Numbered from the stretch's first letter, positions 24,633 to 38,725 are shown. The stretch: DNA of 64,000 bases from Eucalyptus grandis (GCF_016545825.1 NC_052619.1:28435803-28499802); one strand, 5' to 3'. The notes: generated by a model not told the origin, from the letters alone. Made by a program: numbers and translations.

Positions 24633-26704
24633 ATATATGATGAGATTTTATGTAGTACAAAGTATATTCAGAGGATTCCAATCCCACCTTATTCTATCCT
24701 ATCATAGTTTGAATTATACATGATCAGAAGTTGACGTGATCTGTTTTTATATTCTCCTTAAAATATATAGCAACCTATTATGGCTATAAATTGCGATGTA
24801 CACTAACCTATCTTTTGCAAAGTCGTGCTCCCTTGGCATGCTTACCAAGGAAATATTTATTTTATCAAACCCCCAACCGCCATAAAAATAAAAATAAAAA
24901 AGAACAATTCTCAGTCATTCGTCAAACCGAGTCCATTTTCCCCGGAGATCGAAGTCACCTGTGCTCATAAAAAAAAGGTTCTTTTATCTTTGGCAAGTGT
25001 CATGCCTTGCTATTTTAATGCTTGTGTATAGATAAAGTTGCCGAACCGGTCCGAAATTGCTATTGTAATGCACATTTTAATAAAGAAAACGAGATAGGCT
25101 CGTAAGTGATGACGCACGGCTGTTTGCTTTTACTTCCGGTTCAGCTCCACCTCCGAAGCTTCTCCCTACTTTCTTCACTTTTAAGTTAGGTTGACAAAAA
25201 CAAAAGGAAGGAGATTCGAATGCAACTCTCTATGAAAATACATGTTCGAACGCTTTGGTTCGTCTCTGTAATTGATTCTGTCTTCCACGTAACTCTCGAA
25301 ACATATGAAATGACTTCATTGGAACTCTTATAAGACTTGGCCGCCCTTGAAAGCATTTCCTTAAATCAAGGTTTAATGGGGATTTCGTCACAGCCTGTGG
25401 AGTGAATTAATTGATACCCCTCCTACTTTGGTAAGTGCGCACACACCAACCAAGATCTACATTTATTTGTGAGCTGAATTTGTTGCGGAAGCACCGCCTA
25501 ACAACATAATTTTAATGTCATTTTCAAGGCGAATCGCGTGGTAGCCCGATTTTAAGGGTGTGAATTCTATTGAAACGTCTTAATTGAGAGCAAGACGAGT
25601 GAGTATCGGGAACAGAGTTGCATTCTCTATTGCATTGCGAAGACTAGGAGGAGTATTTTTTCCCTTTGCCTTGCCTCGGGCTTTATATTATACATCACCT
25701 CTTTTTCGCGAGCCTGTGAACTTAGTTTCACTGATAATATTTTCAGTTTATACATAAGTTTATCAATAATTAAAAAGAAAGAATAGCGCTAGGACAACTG
25801 CTTTTAATTGCTATAAGCAGCAATATGGTTGAAAAGAAAAAGAAATATTATAAATATATCCACACCATTATATAGAGATTATCACTGACAAAGGATATTA
25901 CAACCTGTAACAAAGGAATTGATCCACTTATTGTGCTTCCATGATGGTTACTTTTTCAGTTATGTAAAATAAAATTAAAAGGTATGAGTTGATTAGGTAA
26001 GATCGAGAAATCAGGATTCATCACGCTTTAAAAAAAAAAAAATACACGAGTCATAGAAGGAAAATTTATTGGGGACCAATTTTCTTTCTTACTATTTCGA
26101 ATAATAATTAGGGACACAAAAGACTATATGCAACATAATGAAAAAAGAAAATCGGAAATTTCCATCTCATCATAATAGATTAATATGGTCTTGAATTAAA
26201 ATAAAAAATAAAAAATCATACCGATAGTCGCTTGTCATCTTTTGAATTCCTTTGTTAATGTGCTTTCTTCTTTACCCTAATCAATACTTAATTACATAAC
26301 AACATGTTTCCTATTCTCATCGTGTCGCAGGCACGGGTTCAACACTAGTTATTATTATTATACCTAGTGGGAAAATGTCGACGGGAGCATTTACCTGGTC
26401 AAATTTCTCTTCTTAAGTCAAACAATACGACACCCAAAATGTTGACTAAAATCGCGGGTATATATTAATATCTATGGAACTTTTCTTGTTGGTCATTACG
26501 AGGCGAGAGTCCCTTTCCTTTCTTCTTTTAAATTTATTTATTTTCTTTTTCGTGTGCATTTTTTGAAGTGACCTCAAGAGTTTCACGCGAGAAAGGAAAA
26601 GTGTCCTTTCGCGCCAGCAACCCGCCACCCAACTGCCTAACTAAAGGGGCAAAAACCAAAAGGAATCCTAAAAGGGTTTGAAGTCCTTCGACTTTACGAA
26701 ATTA

Positions 26705-26735
<31 letters not shown>

Positions 26736-28413
26736 AAACAAGTAACATGCCAAGATTTTTCTACAATTAGGGGGGCTTTTTCCTAATTTTCTTTTTTAAA
26801 TGGAAAGGTGTTGCCAAACCACGGGTAGTTGTCTACTTCGAATGTGTTCAACAAAGGGTTCACGAGGATAACATATGTGGAATTAATATAGAAGATGCTC
26901 TGCCGAGTACGTCCACCGGGGCAAATGGGTGATTGAGGTAAATAAGGAAGAAATGAGCCAATATTTTAAATGAGAAGTTGGCTTTCAAACAGATCCTTGT
27001 GGCTCATACAATCCGACACGATTCACTTGGATCAGGCCACGAAATGAGGATAAATTATCTAAAAGTTCTAAACCTATTATACGACAGCCGATTCAGTCAT
27101 AAACCTTTTAATTCTATTAATTTTGTTCTAAAACTTTTGATTATCTATTAATTTATTCATAAAAATTTTGACGATTTGTCAATGTAATTCTTTCGGCCAA
27201 TTATCCAAATAATGAATTTATGATTAAATTGACAAAATCTCAAAAGGTTTAAGGCTGAATCAACATAATTGAAAAATTAATTATTAAATTATCAAAATAT
27301 TTAAAAATTAATTAACACAATTTAAATATCTATAACTAAATTGGTCGCCAGACAATATGTTGAGAACTTTTTGGACAATTTTCATTCCCATCCCATTAGA
27401 TAAGCATACTTGGTGGGGGAAGAAAATCAACAGCACAGAGGCTCTGCAGCAAAAGGAGTCACAAAAGCAACTGTAGAAAAATAGCGGGATTATACTCCGA
27501 AGCCAGCCCCCAAAAAAAAAAAAAAAAAAAAAAGGTGCGTACTCAAAGTGAGAAATCCATTAGAGATGGTTTTTCTTGTCCGATGTGGGACTTTAGAAGT
27601 CACGCGAATCAGGCGATCGGTAGGTTACGTGCGACACGGTATGGAGGTTTACAAAACATTTCCCCGTTTTCCTCCCAGAAACAAGCGACTCTTTCGTAGT
27701 GGCAACGGCAGTTGTGCATTACCGCTCGAGTCCATGACTTTCTCGGCCTTTTCAGCAGGGTGATAGTGTCTAGCGCGATTGAATCTTTTTCTCCCTCACC
27801 GATCAAGTGATCAGAAGCAAACAGGAAGGAGACTCTCCTTCCGATCCGTCAAGAACCACAACCTCGAATGGAGGCACGATGTAGAAACATGGTCCGGTCC
27901 GGTCCGGTCTCATCTTTAGCCCATGTCTATATGCGAAGGAGTAGTAGAAATTCGCTAATACCTAATCTATATGTCAGTGTGAGTAAAGGATTCGAGTTCC
28001 GGTCGACAAAGGCAGAATAGCTAACATGGCTAAATTCTATGTCGAAAAATGACTGAAGGCTTCATCAACCACACACGCCTGTCTTGTGCAGCCACACCGG
28101 CTTTGACTGTTCATATGGCATGCTTGAACCAAAGCAATCATCAGATGAGTTGAGATTTGAAAGCATAATTATTCGTCAAATGAGGTATGCTAGCCTACTT
28201 ATATCGAGTCACATCTGCTTTCCGGTAGCGTCGTTCTCTCCTCTTTCAGCTTGAATTCGAATATATACCTGCTCTAAGTATCTATGTAAGATGAGGAAGA
28301 GAGAGTTGCTGTCATGTTATCATGTTTCTGCAATGCGAGTACACCGAATTTAAGAAATGAACTTGAAAAATCAAAGTACACTATAGGTGTTTAACCCTTA
28401 TTTTTGGGCTACT
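24633..28413. other. Intergenic, no gene seen
   Basis: AT-rich DNA with a fragment (27050-27350) resembling Mutator-type MITE termini ('agttctaaacctattat', repeated 'aattaat' blocks), a poly-A run at 27512-27532 and a short GGTCC repeat near 27890. Sequence just below 28413 is presumably the 3' UTR of the CGLD27 gene. Confidence 0.5.
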
Positions 28414-31400
28414 TCACTTAATCAGATCCTCCCATTTGCAGTACTGTCCACCGGCCAATGCTCGGTAAAACCGATCTCTGCAATAGACCGGCCTACCATC
28501 AGCAGCCTCGGCTGCAGCTGCTGCTAGATCGTCTTCAGTCTTTACTTCCACGGGCAATCTCAGTAACTCCTCCTTCCTGCGACAAAACATTCAGGTTTGT
28601 GCGAGAACTTTAGGAGATGAGAGAGCAAATGAGAAGAAAATGAAGAATTGATAGGAGATGGCTCCTTTTATGTACTTGATGTTGAACTTTGAGTTCATCT
28701 TTGAAGCAGGAGCCACAGCCGATGGGCTCTCCTTCGGTGTGAACGTGCTTTTGAAGAAGTCCTCGACCGGAGTGGCGAAGATGAATAACATCACTGACGA
28801 TACTAGCAACACCCCTGTTCCAACTAATGTTTGCTTGAGCAATTTGACGACCGGTTTAACCTGGAAAAACAAAATCATACACGAGTCTATGATAAAGCAA
28901 CTGATAAGAGTACCATCGTGGTTTAACGTGGAGTTTTGACCATGTAATGATAAAAGTACGAAGTAACGTGTCCAGGCAATGATACCAGTCCCTTCAATAC
29001 ACTAGACGTCCTCACCATGGAAAACCAAACTACAAAGGAAGAACTGCATACTGAGAAAATTATTGTCTACCATACCTTGTATGATCCTAGAAGCCTATCA
29101 CGAGCCAAGACCTTCAAAAAGAAGATTACAGAAATTAGCATAGATAGCATGGACCTGTGCTACATTTTCTGTTTCCAAATTTCATATACTCAGCTGTGCT
29201 TATTCATGCAGTCATCTACAGTTTGCGACCACAACCACAACCACAACTCTGACCAAAGAATACAGCTTTAATGCCAAAAAGCACAAGACAAGCGAATCTC
29301 ATGTCGAAATTTGTATAACTGGTGGTAACCTCTTCAAATGTGAAGACAAAGGTGTCCCCTGATTTGTTAAAATCAAACTTATCAGTCTCACTCTTTAGTT
29401 AGGACATTTGGCTAATCACATATCTTAAGGCTAGAATTCTGTTCACAAGGGGATATGGAAAGATTAACTGGCGTTCTGGGTCAAACCCCTTTACTTTGGC
29501 TTTACCGTTTCACTTTAGAGCTGTTAAATCTCACAACCCATAACAGCAGCAGTTCATAATTTTTCCCCAGCCTATAACTAATCTGCAAAAATACATGTGA
29601 TAAATCTATTTTCTCACTTGACAAATCATTCTAACATCTGCAATTTGATAAGCTTTCGAATTGCAGGCAGCCCCAAGGGTCTATCTGACAAGGACTACGA
29701 CCTAATTGAAGTGTTCTGAAAATTAGCTGTCAGAATCTTCCTGAGTCCTCTGTTTTCTTCTGCAAAATTACATCACGAGAAAATATGCATGGTAGTCGAA
29801 GGCACTAACCTCGGGCGGCTTCACCCACATTTGGCCATCATACCATCCACTCTCTTCATATGGAATCACTGCCGACAAAAGCCTATCGCCAACATAACTC
29901 CATCCCTGCAGCAGAAGCTGGCATTAACAACTTCAAGGCCCTTTGAGTTCCTTCGATTTGCAACTACTGACTCCAATCTACAATCTCTAAAATCGTTGCC
30001 AGGTAACGCATAGAAAGCTTCGCGTGCTAGTATACTTCAACTGGGCCGCATGGAATTTCATCAAGTCTATTTTTCTCAAATTATCAGTGTGAAAGGATAA
30101 GAACGGAGTCTAAAAGAGAGACAGATATCCACGTATTGTCATTCAAAACGCACCCAGAACATCAAACAGGGATGCTTAAGATTTGCTCATCTTCTGAGCA
30201 GTTCCCCTACGTTGTTTATCAGCTAGCTGAAGCTCGAAGAATACCAAATCATAACAGAAGTAACCAGAAAAACGTACCAAATAAATTCTTAAGATAATCA
30301 ATGACACGATGAAAAGAGTTCCTGTTCCAGCTGCAAGCACGAATCGTAAAGGTTCCTGCAAGAGGTCGAGGTGAATGCATCAATACAAAGTCTTAAATTT
30401 AGAAACAATGTATATGCATAGCAGCAACAATGGTCACTCCATCATCAGATTGACTTTCTAATGGTAAACTAGAGCATAGAAACAATAGACGTGAAAATGG
30501 AATGAACTACGCAAAGGGACTTTTGATGATACATTACCCTCGCAGGATTGAAGCTTGCAGCTGCAATCGGCACTCCAAGAACTGTGAAAGTCACAAACCA
30601 GAGACTCCCGAGCCTGAGGAAAAGTTCCCCTGGTCCCAGGTCACCCCACGAGTACAACGGTCCATCCTTCAGCGACGAGTATTCATTCACCTGATAACCA
30701 AAATCAATGTGATGACAATCTCCTGTAAAATTTTCATTCCACTTCCACATAACCAAGTGACACAAGATGCCTTTTAGCAACTGTTTTTTATGCTGCAACA
30801 CATCCATGCCACTAGAACAGAGAATTCTGTTTCTAATACATGAGCAACCCAGTAAATTACAGAATGCGATTAATCGAACCTAGTTCTTTTATTCTGTCCA
30901 AGTTAGAAAGGGGTGCATGCCAAAACACTAAAATCTTGCTGATTCAGGAGATCTATGCATTCGCATCTAAGCAAGCCTTTCCCAGAGCAAACTTCTTTGA
31001 ACACATGCAGAAGATCTGCACAATCAAACTACCACCACTTCATCCAGCAAGCGTCACGCGTGTCATGTTGCTACAACAGTCTCGACTATTCTCATAACAT
31101 ACCACTCTCGCTGCATAAATCGGAGCGATAATTGCTAAGGTTTAAAACTTTAAGTGACAAGGCGCAAGGCTTTCTAATAGCTTGAACTCTTTACAGTAAA
31201 TCGATCGATTGCTTTCATTACTTTCGCTGGTACGAGAGCCAGGAAGTCTCGTGTTCCATTTGTCATATTTGTGATGGTTAAATACTCGGTTTAGCAACAT
31301 ATCTCCCCAACTTTTAACAAGCTAATCAAGTATCAACTGATCTAAACTCACCGGCCTTTGCTCGAACGGGACTGCGATCTCCAGCCCAGGTTCCCAGCTC

Positions 31401-31600
31401 CTCCCCGGCGGGACGCTGCCTCCGCCGCCACCGTTCGTCTCATCCTTCAAGGCCTTGAGAGGGATTTCTCTAAGCAGCTTCTTGGTGCTGCTAGGCTTAT
31501 TGATGACCCACCAAGAACCATAGCTTCCACTGGCGAATTGAACTTGTCTAGCACAAGAAGGTGTTAGATTGAGGGAGCAGTGCACATGCAGCCTCAGCAT
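28414..31600 (-). CDS. CGLD27: CGLD27-like chloroplast membrane protein (DUF1230)
   Basis: Seven exons give a 319-residue protein: 31600-31352, 30690-30538, 30355-30278, 29905-29810, 29111-29076, 28860-28676 and 28576-28414. All have GT/AG borders on the minus strand, and the coding length is 960 nt. Residues 1 to about 45 look like a plastid transit peptide (Ser/Arg/Lys-rich, MLRLHVHCSLNLTPSCAR). Three hydrophobic segments follow, including LRLGSLWFVTFTVLGVPIAA and VLLVSSVMLFIFATPVED. The hallmark between TM2 and TM3 is WSYVGDRLLSAVIPYEESGW. The tail is RPVYCRDRFYRALAGG plus a conserved WEDLIK. The family is conserved from cyanobacteria (Ycf36-like) to plants. Arabidopsis CGLD27 (At5g67370) is linked to iron deficiency and photoprotection; the molecular role is unclear. 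No damage seen. Confidence 0.94.
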
Positions 31601-31936
31601 TTAGCTCTAGAAGAGAAGCTGTTTAACTTCAAATCCTGGAGAGAGGATTTTCCTTTTTGGTTTTGGTTTTTTTCACTTCAGGAGGATCCTCTCTGGTTCT
31701 GATATTGTTGGATTGGAGAGGAACTTGAGTGCAAGAATTAAATGTATGGCCACGGAAAAGTTCCAATTTCAATGGGGCCACGCACCATTTACGTGGACGA
31801 AAAACAATGCAGACAAATCGATCTCGTTGCTTCTCAAAAAGGAGGGCCCATTTGGTAGCGATTGTTGGAATGGAACTAGCTATTTAATTTTTCTTTCATC
31901 GTGAAATTTTGATGATTGATTAATTTTGAGATATGA

Positions 31937-32187
31937 CTTTGTTTGTTTCGCAAAAAATTAATAATTTACAATTTTTTTTTCTTAAAATTGATTGCTTATA
32001 TTTCTTGAGATAATTTATTTTTGGTCGAATTTCTTGAGATAATTGATTAATTAAATATTTACATTATCTACCAATTTATTTCTAAACATTTTCATGAACG
32101 ATGAAGATATTTTTTGTTTTTTCATTTTTATAGGCGATATAAGCAATCAATTTTTAATCATTTATTTTCCATGAACAAACGGAACCT
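31937..32187. mobile_element. Small MITE with GTTTGTTTC-type ends
   Basis: The left end (TTTGTTTGTTTCGCAAAAAA) is mirrored by the right end (CCATGAACAAACGGAAC on the plus strand). The 250-bp interior is AT-rich and non-coding. It lies about 340 bp upstream of the CGLD27 start codon, so it may be in or near that promoter. Confidence 0.5.
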
Positions 32188-33119
32188 AAATTTAAATTTA
32201 GTCCTCTAACTCGAGTAGTTTGCAGATTTGGGTACTCAAACCTAACTTACTTGATCTTTCCAATATGTCAATTTTTTTTTAATAAATTATCACACTTTAT
32301 TGTGGGTAAGGGCTCGTTTAATAATATCGAAATACACAAATGCTCTAAATTTAAGTACTAAAAATGAAAATAACACGTAAGTTGATATTCGATGCAAATC
32401 AAATAATAAATCTTAGTACAAATCCGGGATAGAGAATATTATTGGAAATTTTCACAATGTAGTTGGTAAGATTATTAATATCTATCAACCAATCGAACAT
32501 GCCATTCCTTACTTACTACATCAAGCAATTTTTCACTTAAAAAAACCGATTAAGTTGTGTGCAATTAGAGGTTATTAAACAAATTTAATGACATTCAAGA
32601 AGTTAATATTCAACACTTAATGTGGTTATCACATACACCCTTAATGTGGTCGTTTGATGTACTTTTAACATTATAAAGCATGAGGAATCATAATACTTCT
32701 AAAATTTAATCTACCAAAAGAAAGAAAAATATTTTATTCTTTCATAATGATAACTCTATATTCTGAACTAAATTTTGACTTGATTTTTCTGTTTTTTTCT
32801 TGGTTAGACTAAATTATAGTATTTAAAATACTCTTCTCTATTCTGTTTAATAATATTATTATATGGTTAAGTGCGATGATAAAAAAATTCACGTCATTGG
32901 AGAAATCAATTAACTCAAGGGACTTCATATGCACAAAAAGAAATTGATGACCCAATTGCAAAAATTGCACAAGTTAGAGGCTGAAAATTTGGGCTTATCC
33001 AATTAACCATTCAAAGCATCCCATCCTAGAAAAAATGGAATCACTAATTACTACATTCAACATCAGTTGTTGACTCGTGCCTTGATTAATTGATGGGTGG
33101 AACCCATCCTCAATCGATT

Positions 33120-33518
33120 ATATATAAATATTTTGAGGGTTTGTTGAAATAGCCGAGTCCACTTTGTGGCAACATCAAGGTGACTACCTCCAATATCAAG
33201 ATGGTGATGTTGAATCTTGTAATAATTAATGGTCAAGCTCATTTTCCAAGTACCAATTAATATGATTTGTCTTTCCTATGCTCTCTCTCTCTCTCTCTCT
33301 TAATTTCTATCCTACTCTAACCCTCATCTCTCTCTTCTAGACAAAGCCGATTCCAACGGTTTCCAAATTGAAAATGAACAAGCATTCATCATTCATCCCT
33401 AGAGGGAACCCCTCTTAAATTTGTTTGGATCTAGATCTTATACGTAAGAGCCACCTCTTGGACTTGCAAGAGTTTGTTCCACGTATTGCTCTAATTATTA
33501 CAAATGGTATCGGAGTAG
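33120..33518 (+). mobile_element. Probable LTR end plus primer-binding site remnant
   Basis: A stretch ending ...CTCTAATTATTACA at 33502 is followed by AA and TGGTATCGGAGTAG. This resembles the TGGTATCAGAGC primer site complementary to initiator tRNA-Met used by many plant LTR elements. A (CT)n tract and leader-like sequence precede it. Downstream DNA to about 33900 is probably decayed internal sequence. The second LTR was not found and the LTR start is uncertain. Confidence 0.4.
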
Positions 33519-35438
33519 TACATCGACCAAAAGCATAGGGCTTGTATATCCCACCTGCGAATTACTATGGTTTTAAACCTTATGGGCTAAACTAACACAA
33601 ACGATGACCTAGTGCTGCAAGTTGAGTTTGTAATGCTTCCAGTCCTACATTAATTTGAGGATGAATTGTTTTGTGATACATAGGTGTAACTCGCAAGATG
33701 ATCATCCGGAGTACTCTTTTTCAATGCTTGATTTACACAAGTTGAAGAATCATTATGGCTTCTTAACAATTGCAGCAATTTCTATCAATTTCACAAGCAT
33801 AGATGCCTTATGCATCTGCCGTCAAAGGTAATGCTAGAGGCAATGCTAGAGATAACAACCACGATACCAAAATTCATTTATTGAATAATGTGATGATAAC
33901 GCATTGGGTATTGATATAAGTGGACATGCAAAGTAAATATTTAAACTCACTTAGCAAAAACATTTAATATATAACTTTTTTTGGACCGGGAAGGTAAAAT
34001 TAGTCCAATTCATAAAAGTTGATATATTACCTGACCAATAGCATGTCTCCTAATCTTTTTGTTTGTTGATAACCGGAAATCTTTTTTTATTTATAAAGAA
34101 AGTACTACTTTACGACCCAAAATAGTAGAAGACAGACATCAATGTAAGTAGCCGAAAGCATCTAATGACCGTTAGCTGCGACACTGTGTAATGGTCGGCA
34201 GCAAAGAAGATAAAGGCTCATATGAAAAGGAATCTTTCGGTACAACCTTTTCTTTTTCGCCTCTTTGTTTACAAGAAAAGACAATATACTTCGTATCTTT
34301 TTCATTAACATAAACTTTGAAAGAATGATTGTCTGCTCAATCATTCTTTAGTTAATATTAAAATACATCCAAATCGAATCCTAATACTCAATTTATCTTT
34401 ATTTTGGTTGTTTTTTGGCATTGCAATCGTCCTCTTGAGAAGGTTGCTCACCCATCTCATGGAAAGTTATGAAGGACATGATTTATCTATGTGATGCCTA
34501 GTATATTGATTATAGGATAAGAAACGTCACATATTTACTATGAGATTATCTAGTGCGGCTTATATGGACCACTTTCTAAAGGAGTTTGATATACTTCGCA
34601 GTACAATTACATCACAGCATAATCAGAATTACACTACTACGAATCTAAAACTTCAGTATCCTAATTCGCAACAAGATTAAGACATGGGGTCATTCCATCC
34701 ACATGTCTCTTGTGATTATTAATTTTTTCGGGAGTATATATGCGTTGAATGTGGACCAACTTTGATGTGCCAAACGAACATCACTTTTCTGATTTAGTAT
34801 CGCTTTGACCATCCATGTTAAAAATAAGAAATGCGATGGATGCTTTTTATGACTTAGGTCTCGGGAGATTACTTCTAGTAAGAATAGAACTTTGGGGCCC
34901 ACTCTCTTTAGATAATCTTTTAGAGGTTCATAATCAACCTCGTATGTATCATACGTGTGAAATGTAAAAGTTACAAAAGTGGATTTAGGAAATTGATGTA
35001 TAAAATGTTTTAATTGGGTGATTAGGGTTACACTATATGAATATACTCACTAATCAACAATATAATACATGAATTTTACGAACGAGTCGAGGAAATTAAT
35101 TTTCTAGCTACTAGCATTACTTTGGAATTCCCTTTTTATTTTCGTATTAGATTTATGACTCCAGCGTGTGTTGGATTTATTATTAATGAATTTCAGAAAC
35201 TATGGTTTTATTTTTTTTTGTCGATTCTACTTTACTCATACTCTAATTCTCACTTTCAAATTTTTGCTTTACTTTTTTGCAAAAACTCACGCTTGAAACT
35301 AAATTGTCTCTACTCCAACTCCCTAGAGGGTGGGTTTCGAACACCCCATTTGGTTGCTAGTGGACAAACTCTAATGGTTCAAAAATTCTGGCTGTTGTTA
35401 CAAAAGAAGGGGGCTGGGAATTAGAGGGGGAGCTTGCA

Positions 35439-35532
35439 CCACGTGGCACGCGATTCCCTCCACGCTCTCTTGTGCGCAACTCTCGTGGTTCCACGCACCA
35501 AACCGCACTTGGACACACGTGTCCCACGTGAC
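35439..35532. promoter_or_regulatory. Orphan cluster of three G-box/ABRE motifs
   Basis: CCACGTGG (35439-35446), ACACGTGT (35515-35522) and CCCACGTGAC (35523-35532) lie within 94 bp. They recall the LEA promoter cluster. The nearest start codons are about 3.5-3.8 kb away on either side, so no target gene can be assigned. It may be a relic promoter or a distal element. Confidence 0.4.
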
Positions 35533-36877
35533 CCCTTCGATAGTTGTTCATGTCCAAATTCCATGTATACAACAATGGGTGGTGTGATTTACTCCCATAA
35601 AATTTTTATCATTTAAAAAAAAAATGTATGTTTTCATTTAGATGGAGAGTTGGTAGGTACGTTCTTTTTTGTTAATTTTATCTTTTATTTTTTCTTTTTA
35701 GTATTAGGGTTAATAGGTTATTGTCAGGATCATTTTGTTTCTAAAAGATCCTTGATCAATATTAATCTTGCTAATGCCTTTTCTTTTTGGTCGGTCTGGA
35801 AACTAAAATCAGAAGTTCAATTCTTTATTTGATCATACAGCCAAAACCTTCGTATGGATAATATGTCTTTGAATTTTGTCACACTTGGATTATCGAATGC
35901 TCAATGACAATTTACTTTTCAATTGAACTTTTGGCACTCTAGGCTCCATCTTATAAAATAAGTACAAATCGCACCTTATAATTCACTTAACCTGACAAAA
36001 TATGTAATGGTGTGATTATAATTAACACAAGTTCTGTCATTCAAAATTCAAAAGAATCTTTCATATGAAAGACGAGTGTCCAAGTAGCGAGTTTGAAATA
36101 ATAAGTGTTTGAGAAATTACTTACACACCCAACAGAGAAGAAACCATCTCTCTTGCAATAACTAGCAAGAAATTATTGTACTTCATTTCCAGAATTTTAG
36201 AATGCAATACCTTGTGATGCTCATAATCAGCGAAAAAAAAAAAAATCTAATATGCTGACTTTTTAAACATTTTTTAATCTTCTTTAATTAGATATTTATT
36301 ATCTAAGACTGTCTTCTAATAATTTAACTCATGTATATGTATGATTTGTTATTGCTATCTACTATTGGATCCTTTTAGAAGGAAAATTTGATCTAATGGT
36401 ACCAAAGCCAATGAAAGTGCTATGAGTGCATGAAGAGAAAATGTGGGTAGTTACTAAAATTATTATGATAAGTAGACGATATTCGTTGATGCTTTTATCA
36501 AATATTTTTGTGAAAGCTTTCATTAATTTAATTTTTATACAATAGACCTTGTTGTTGTGGGAAATCTTAATTCAAGAGTTGTAGGGAGGATCTTATGTTG
36601 CCACAAATAGAGGTACAACAGGTGTTGGATTCAAAGCTAACATTAAAGAATATAAACCGACTTTCACACTCCCAACTATCAGATCAAAGATACCGGTATC
36701 TTGACAGCATTTTGAGTCGCTCCTCATAACTTTGGTAATTCTAAATCAAGCCTTGAGAAAATACCATGAGCTGATCTTTGGCTTTGAATGAGCGAGCGAA
36801 AAATATATGGGGATTGGGAGTTGGAGGATCTTTGTTATATACCGCATAGCTGACTTTCTTAGTGTATCAATCGAGTC

Positions 36878-37527
36878 TATTTAATGTCTCTTAATGCAGT
36901 TGCGACGGATAATGCATTGTGGAAACCGGGTACTGAAAAAGATATTCAAATGGATATTTCTAAAGTACTTACTAAGGTGGAACGTCCCCAAACCAGTGAT
37001 TTCTTACGTGAAATTAAAATATAACCCCTTGGTCAAAGCTATTTAATGTCTCTTAATGCAGCTGACATATAATGTATTGTGGAAACCAAGTACTGAAAAA
37101 GATATTCAAATGGATATTTCTAAAGTACTTACTAAGGTGGAACCGTCCCCAAACCAGTGATTTCTTACGTGAAATTAAAGTATAACCCCTTGGTCAAAGC
37201 TATTTAATGTCTCTTAATGCAGCTGCGACAGATAATGTATTGTGGAAACCGGGTACTGAAAAAGATATTCAAATGGATATTTCTAAAGTACTTACTAAGG
37301 TGGAACCGTCCCCAAACTAGTGATTTCTTATGTGAAATTAAAGTATAACCCCTTGGTCAAAGCTATTTAATTTCTCTTAATGTAGTTGCGACGGATAATG
37401 CATTGTGGAAACCGGGTACTGAAAAAGATATTCAAATGGATATTTCTAAAGTACTTACTAAAGTTGAACCGTCCCCAAATCAGTGATTTCTTACGTGAAA
37501 TTAAAGTATAACCCCTTGGTCAAAGCT
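36878..37527. repeat. Tandem array, four copies of a 161-163 bp unit
   Basis: Copies begin TATTTAATG (TATTTAATT in the last) at 36878, 37040, 37201 and 37364; the array ends near 37527. Each contains GGGTACTGAAAAAGATATTC and TCTAAAGTACTTACTAA with few differences. In copy 1 a 46-codon frame (starting MSLNAVATDNALWKPG) is open. The other copies break it by a one-base insertion, an early stop or loss of the ATG, so it is unlikely to be coding. Confidence 0.95.
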
Positions 37528-38700
37528 ATGCACCAACTAACCGGTGCTTCATAGAGAAGCCGTCTTTGAAGACTAAGGGCAGGATCTAAAATTCAAAAGG
37601 CGGCTTTCCTAACAAATTGAGATAATTCTTTCTTAAGCTCTCTTGCTTTTGTCATTAAAGTATAATAGAGGAAATGATTCCAGAGTCGTGCCCTAATAGT
37701 ATGAATTTTTAGACTAAAGGGTTGCACGGGTTGGTTTGTTCGATTAAAAAATCGTTTTTGGAAAAGCTAATCAATTGACATAATAGACCGAAAATGATAA
37801 GTTTAGATCGATGAAAATAACTTTTTATTCTAATAAAAAGAAAATCATTTTCCTTAATTTATTGTCGATGGATCTAAGTGAGGTCCCATCCATGACGATT
37901 TCCTATCTCTCATTAACTATTCTCCTTTTCTTCCTGATAAATCTCATCCGTTCTTTTTTTCCTCTCCACATCGTCAACCATCTCTTGAACATATTTCATT
38001 AAATGCTCATCTTCTTCCGCCTTCTCAAAAACCTCCGTTAGAAATAATATTTCACAGATATGATTTCAAAATAGATTTTCTAATTATTTTCTTTATCCTC
38101 GTTATTTTCAATGGATCGCCGAAATAAATATAGAAGATGTTGCTCCCATTTTATTTTGTTAGCCAGTGCATGTTATTTTTTCAACTTATTTTAAAGCAAA
38201 CAAATTAAAAGTGATCGGTTCCTAATCCAATTGGTTCTAATATCGAGAACCAGATCGAACCACCAGTTTCGATTTAATGGAATCGGTCCTTTTTTCCCAC
38301 TACTTAATGTTGCATGTTATGAAGAAATTTAAAAAAAAAACTAGTTACTTTTAATTTTTTTTCAAAAAAATAATAAAATAATGTATACATAATTGATATG
38401 ATTCTTCTTTGGAATCGGAACCGGATCGCATGGATATCGATTCTACTTTTAGGAATTGAGGACCGAATCGATACTTTTAAAAATTGAACTAACTGGCCAG
38501 TTCGTTCCGGTCTGGATAGTTCCCAATTCAGGCGATCCAATTCACATATCCATGTAACAAACATAAGAGAAGAAAAGAAAATTGAACTTTCTGAAAATAA
38601 TTTATAGAGATGAGGAAATTGTTTCCTTCCCCGCCCCCACCCCTAAAAAAAAAAAAAAAAGAAATACTCGGCCCACCGGCCGGGGAGACTCAGCCCGTTG
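37528..38700. other. Intergenic with a possible MITE
   Basis: At 38208-38560 paired GATCGGTTCC/GGAATCGG-type motifs in inverted orientation flank AT-rich DNA, like the interior of hAT-type MITEs in this window. No ends or target duplication could be fixed. From about 38640 the sequence turns GC-rich as the promoter of the zinc-finger gene begins. Confidence 0.4.
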
Positions 38701-38725
38701 ATCCTTGACTCCGCGAGCGAGGGGG

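Larger units (their letters stand above)
32188..36877. other. Intergenic, mostly unassigned
   Basis: Contains the LTR remnant at 33120-33518 and the G-box cluster at 35439-35532. A sequence resembling a tRNA-Met primer site (TGGTACCAAAGCCA) lies near 36399, but I cannot delimit an LTR beside it. Otherwise AT-rich without supported genes. Confidence 0.5.

Noticed and set aside
26325..26360. A possible tRNA B-box (GGGTTCAAC)
   Set aside because: No A-box or cloverleaf can be folded around it.
36395..36420. A tRNA-Met primer-site-like sequence (TGGTACCAAAGCCA)
   Set aside because: No LTR end could be placed upstream and no second LTR was found, so it is not called as an element.
36891..37031. 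A 46-codon small gene in the first unit of the 162-bp array
   Set aside because: The other three units break it by different lesions, so there is no sign of selection on the frame.
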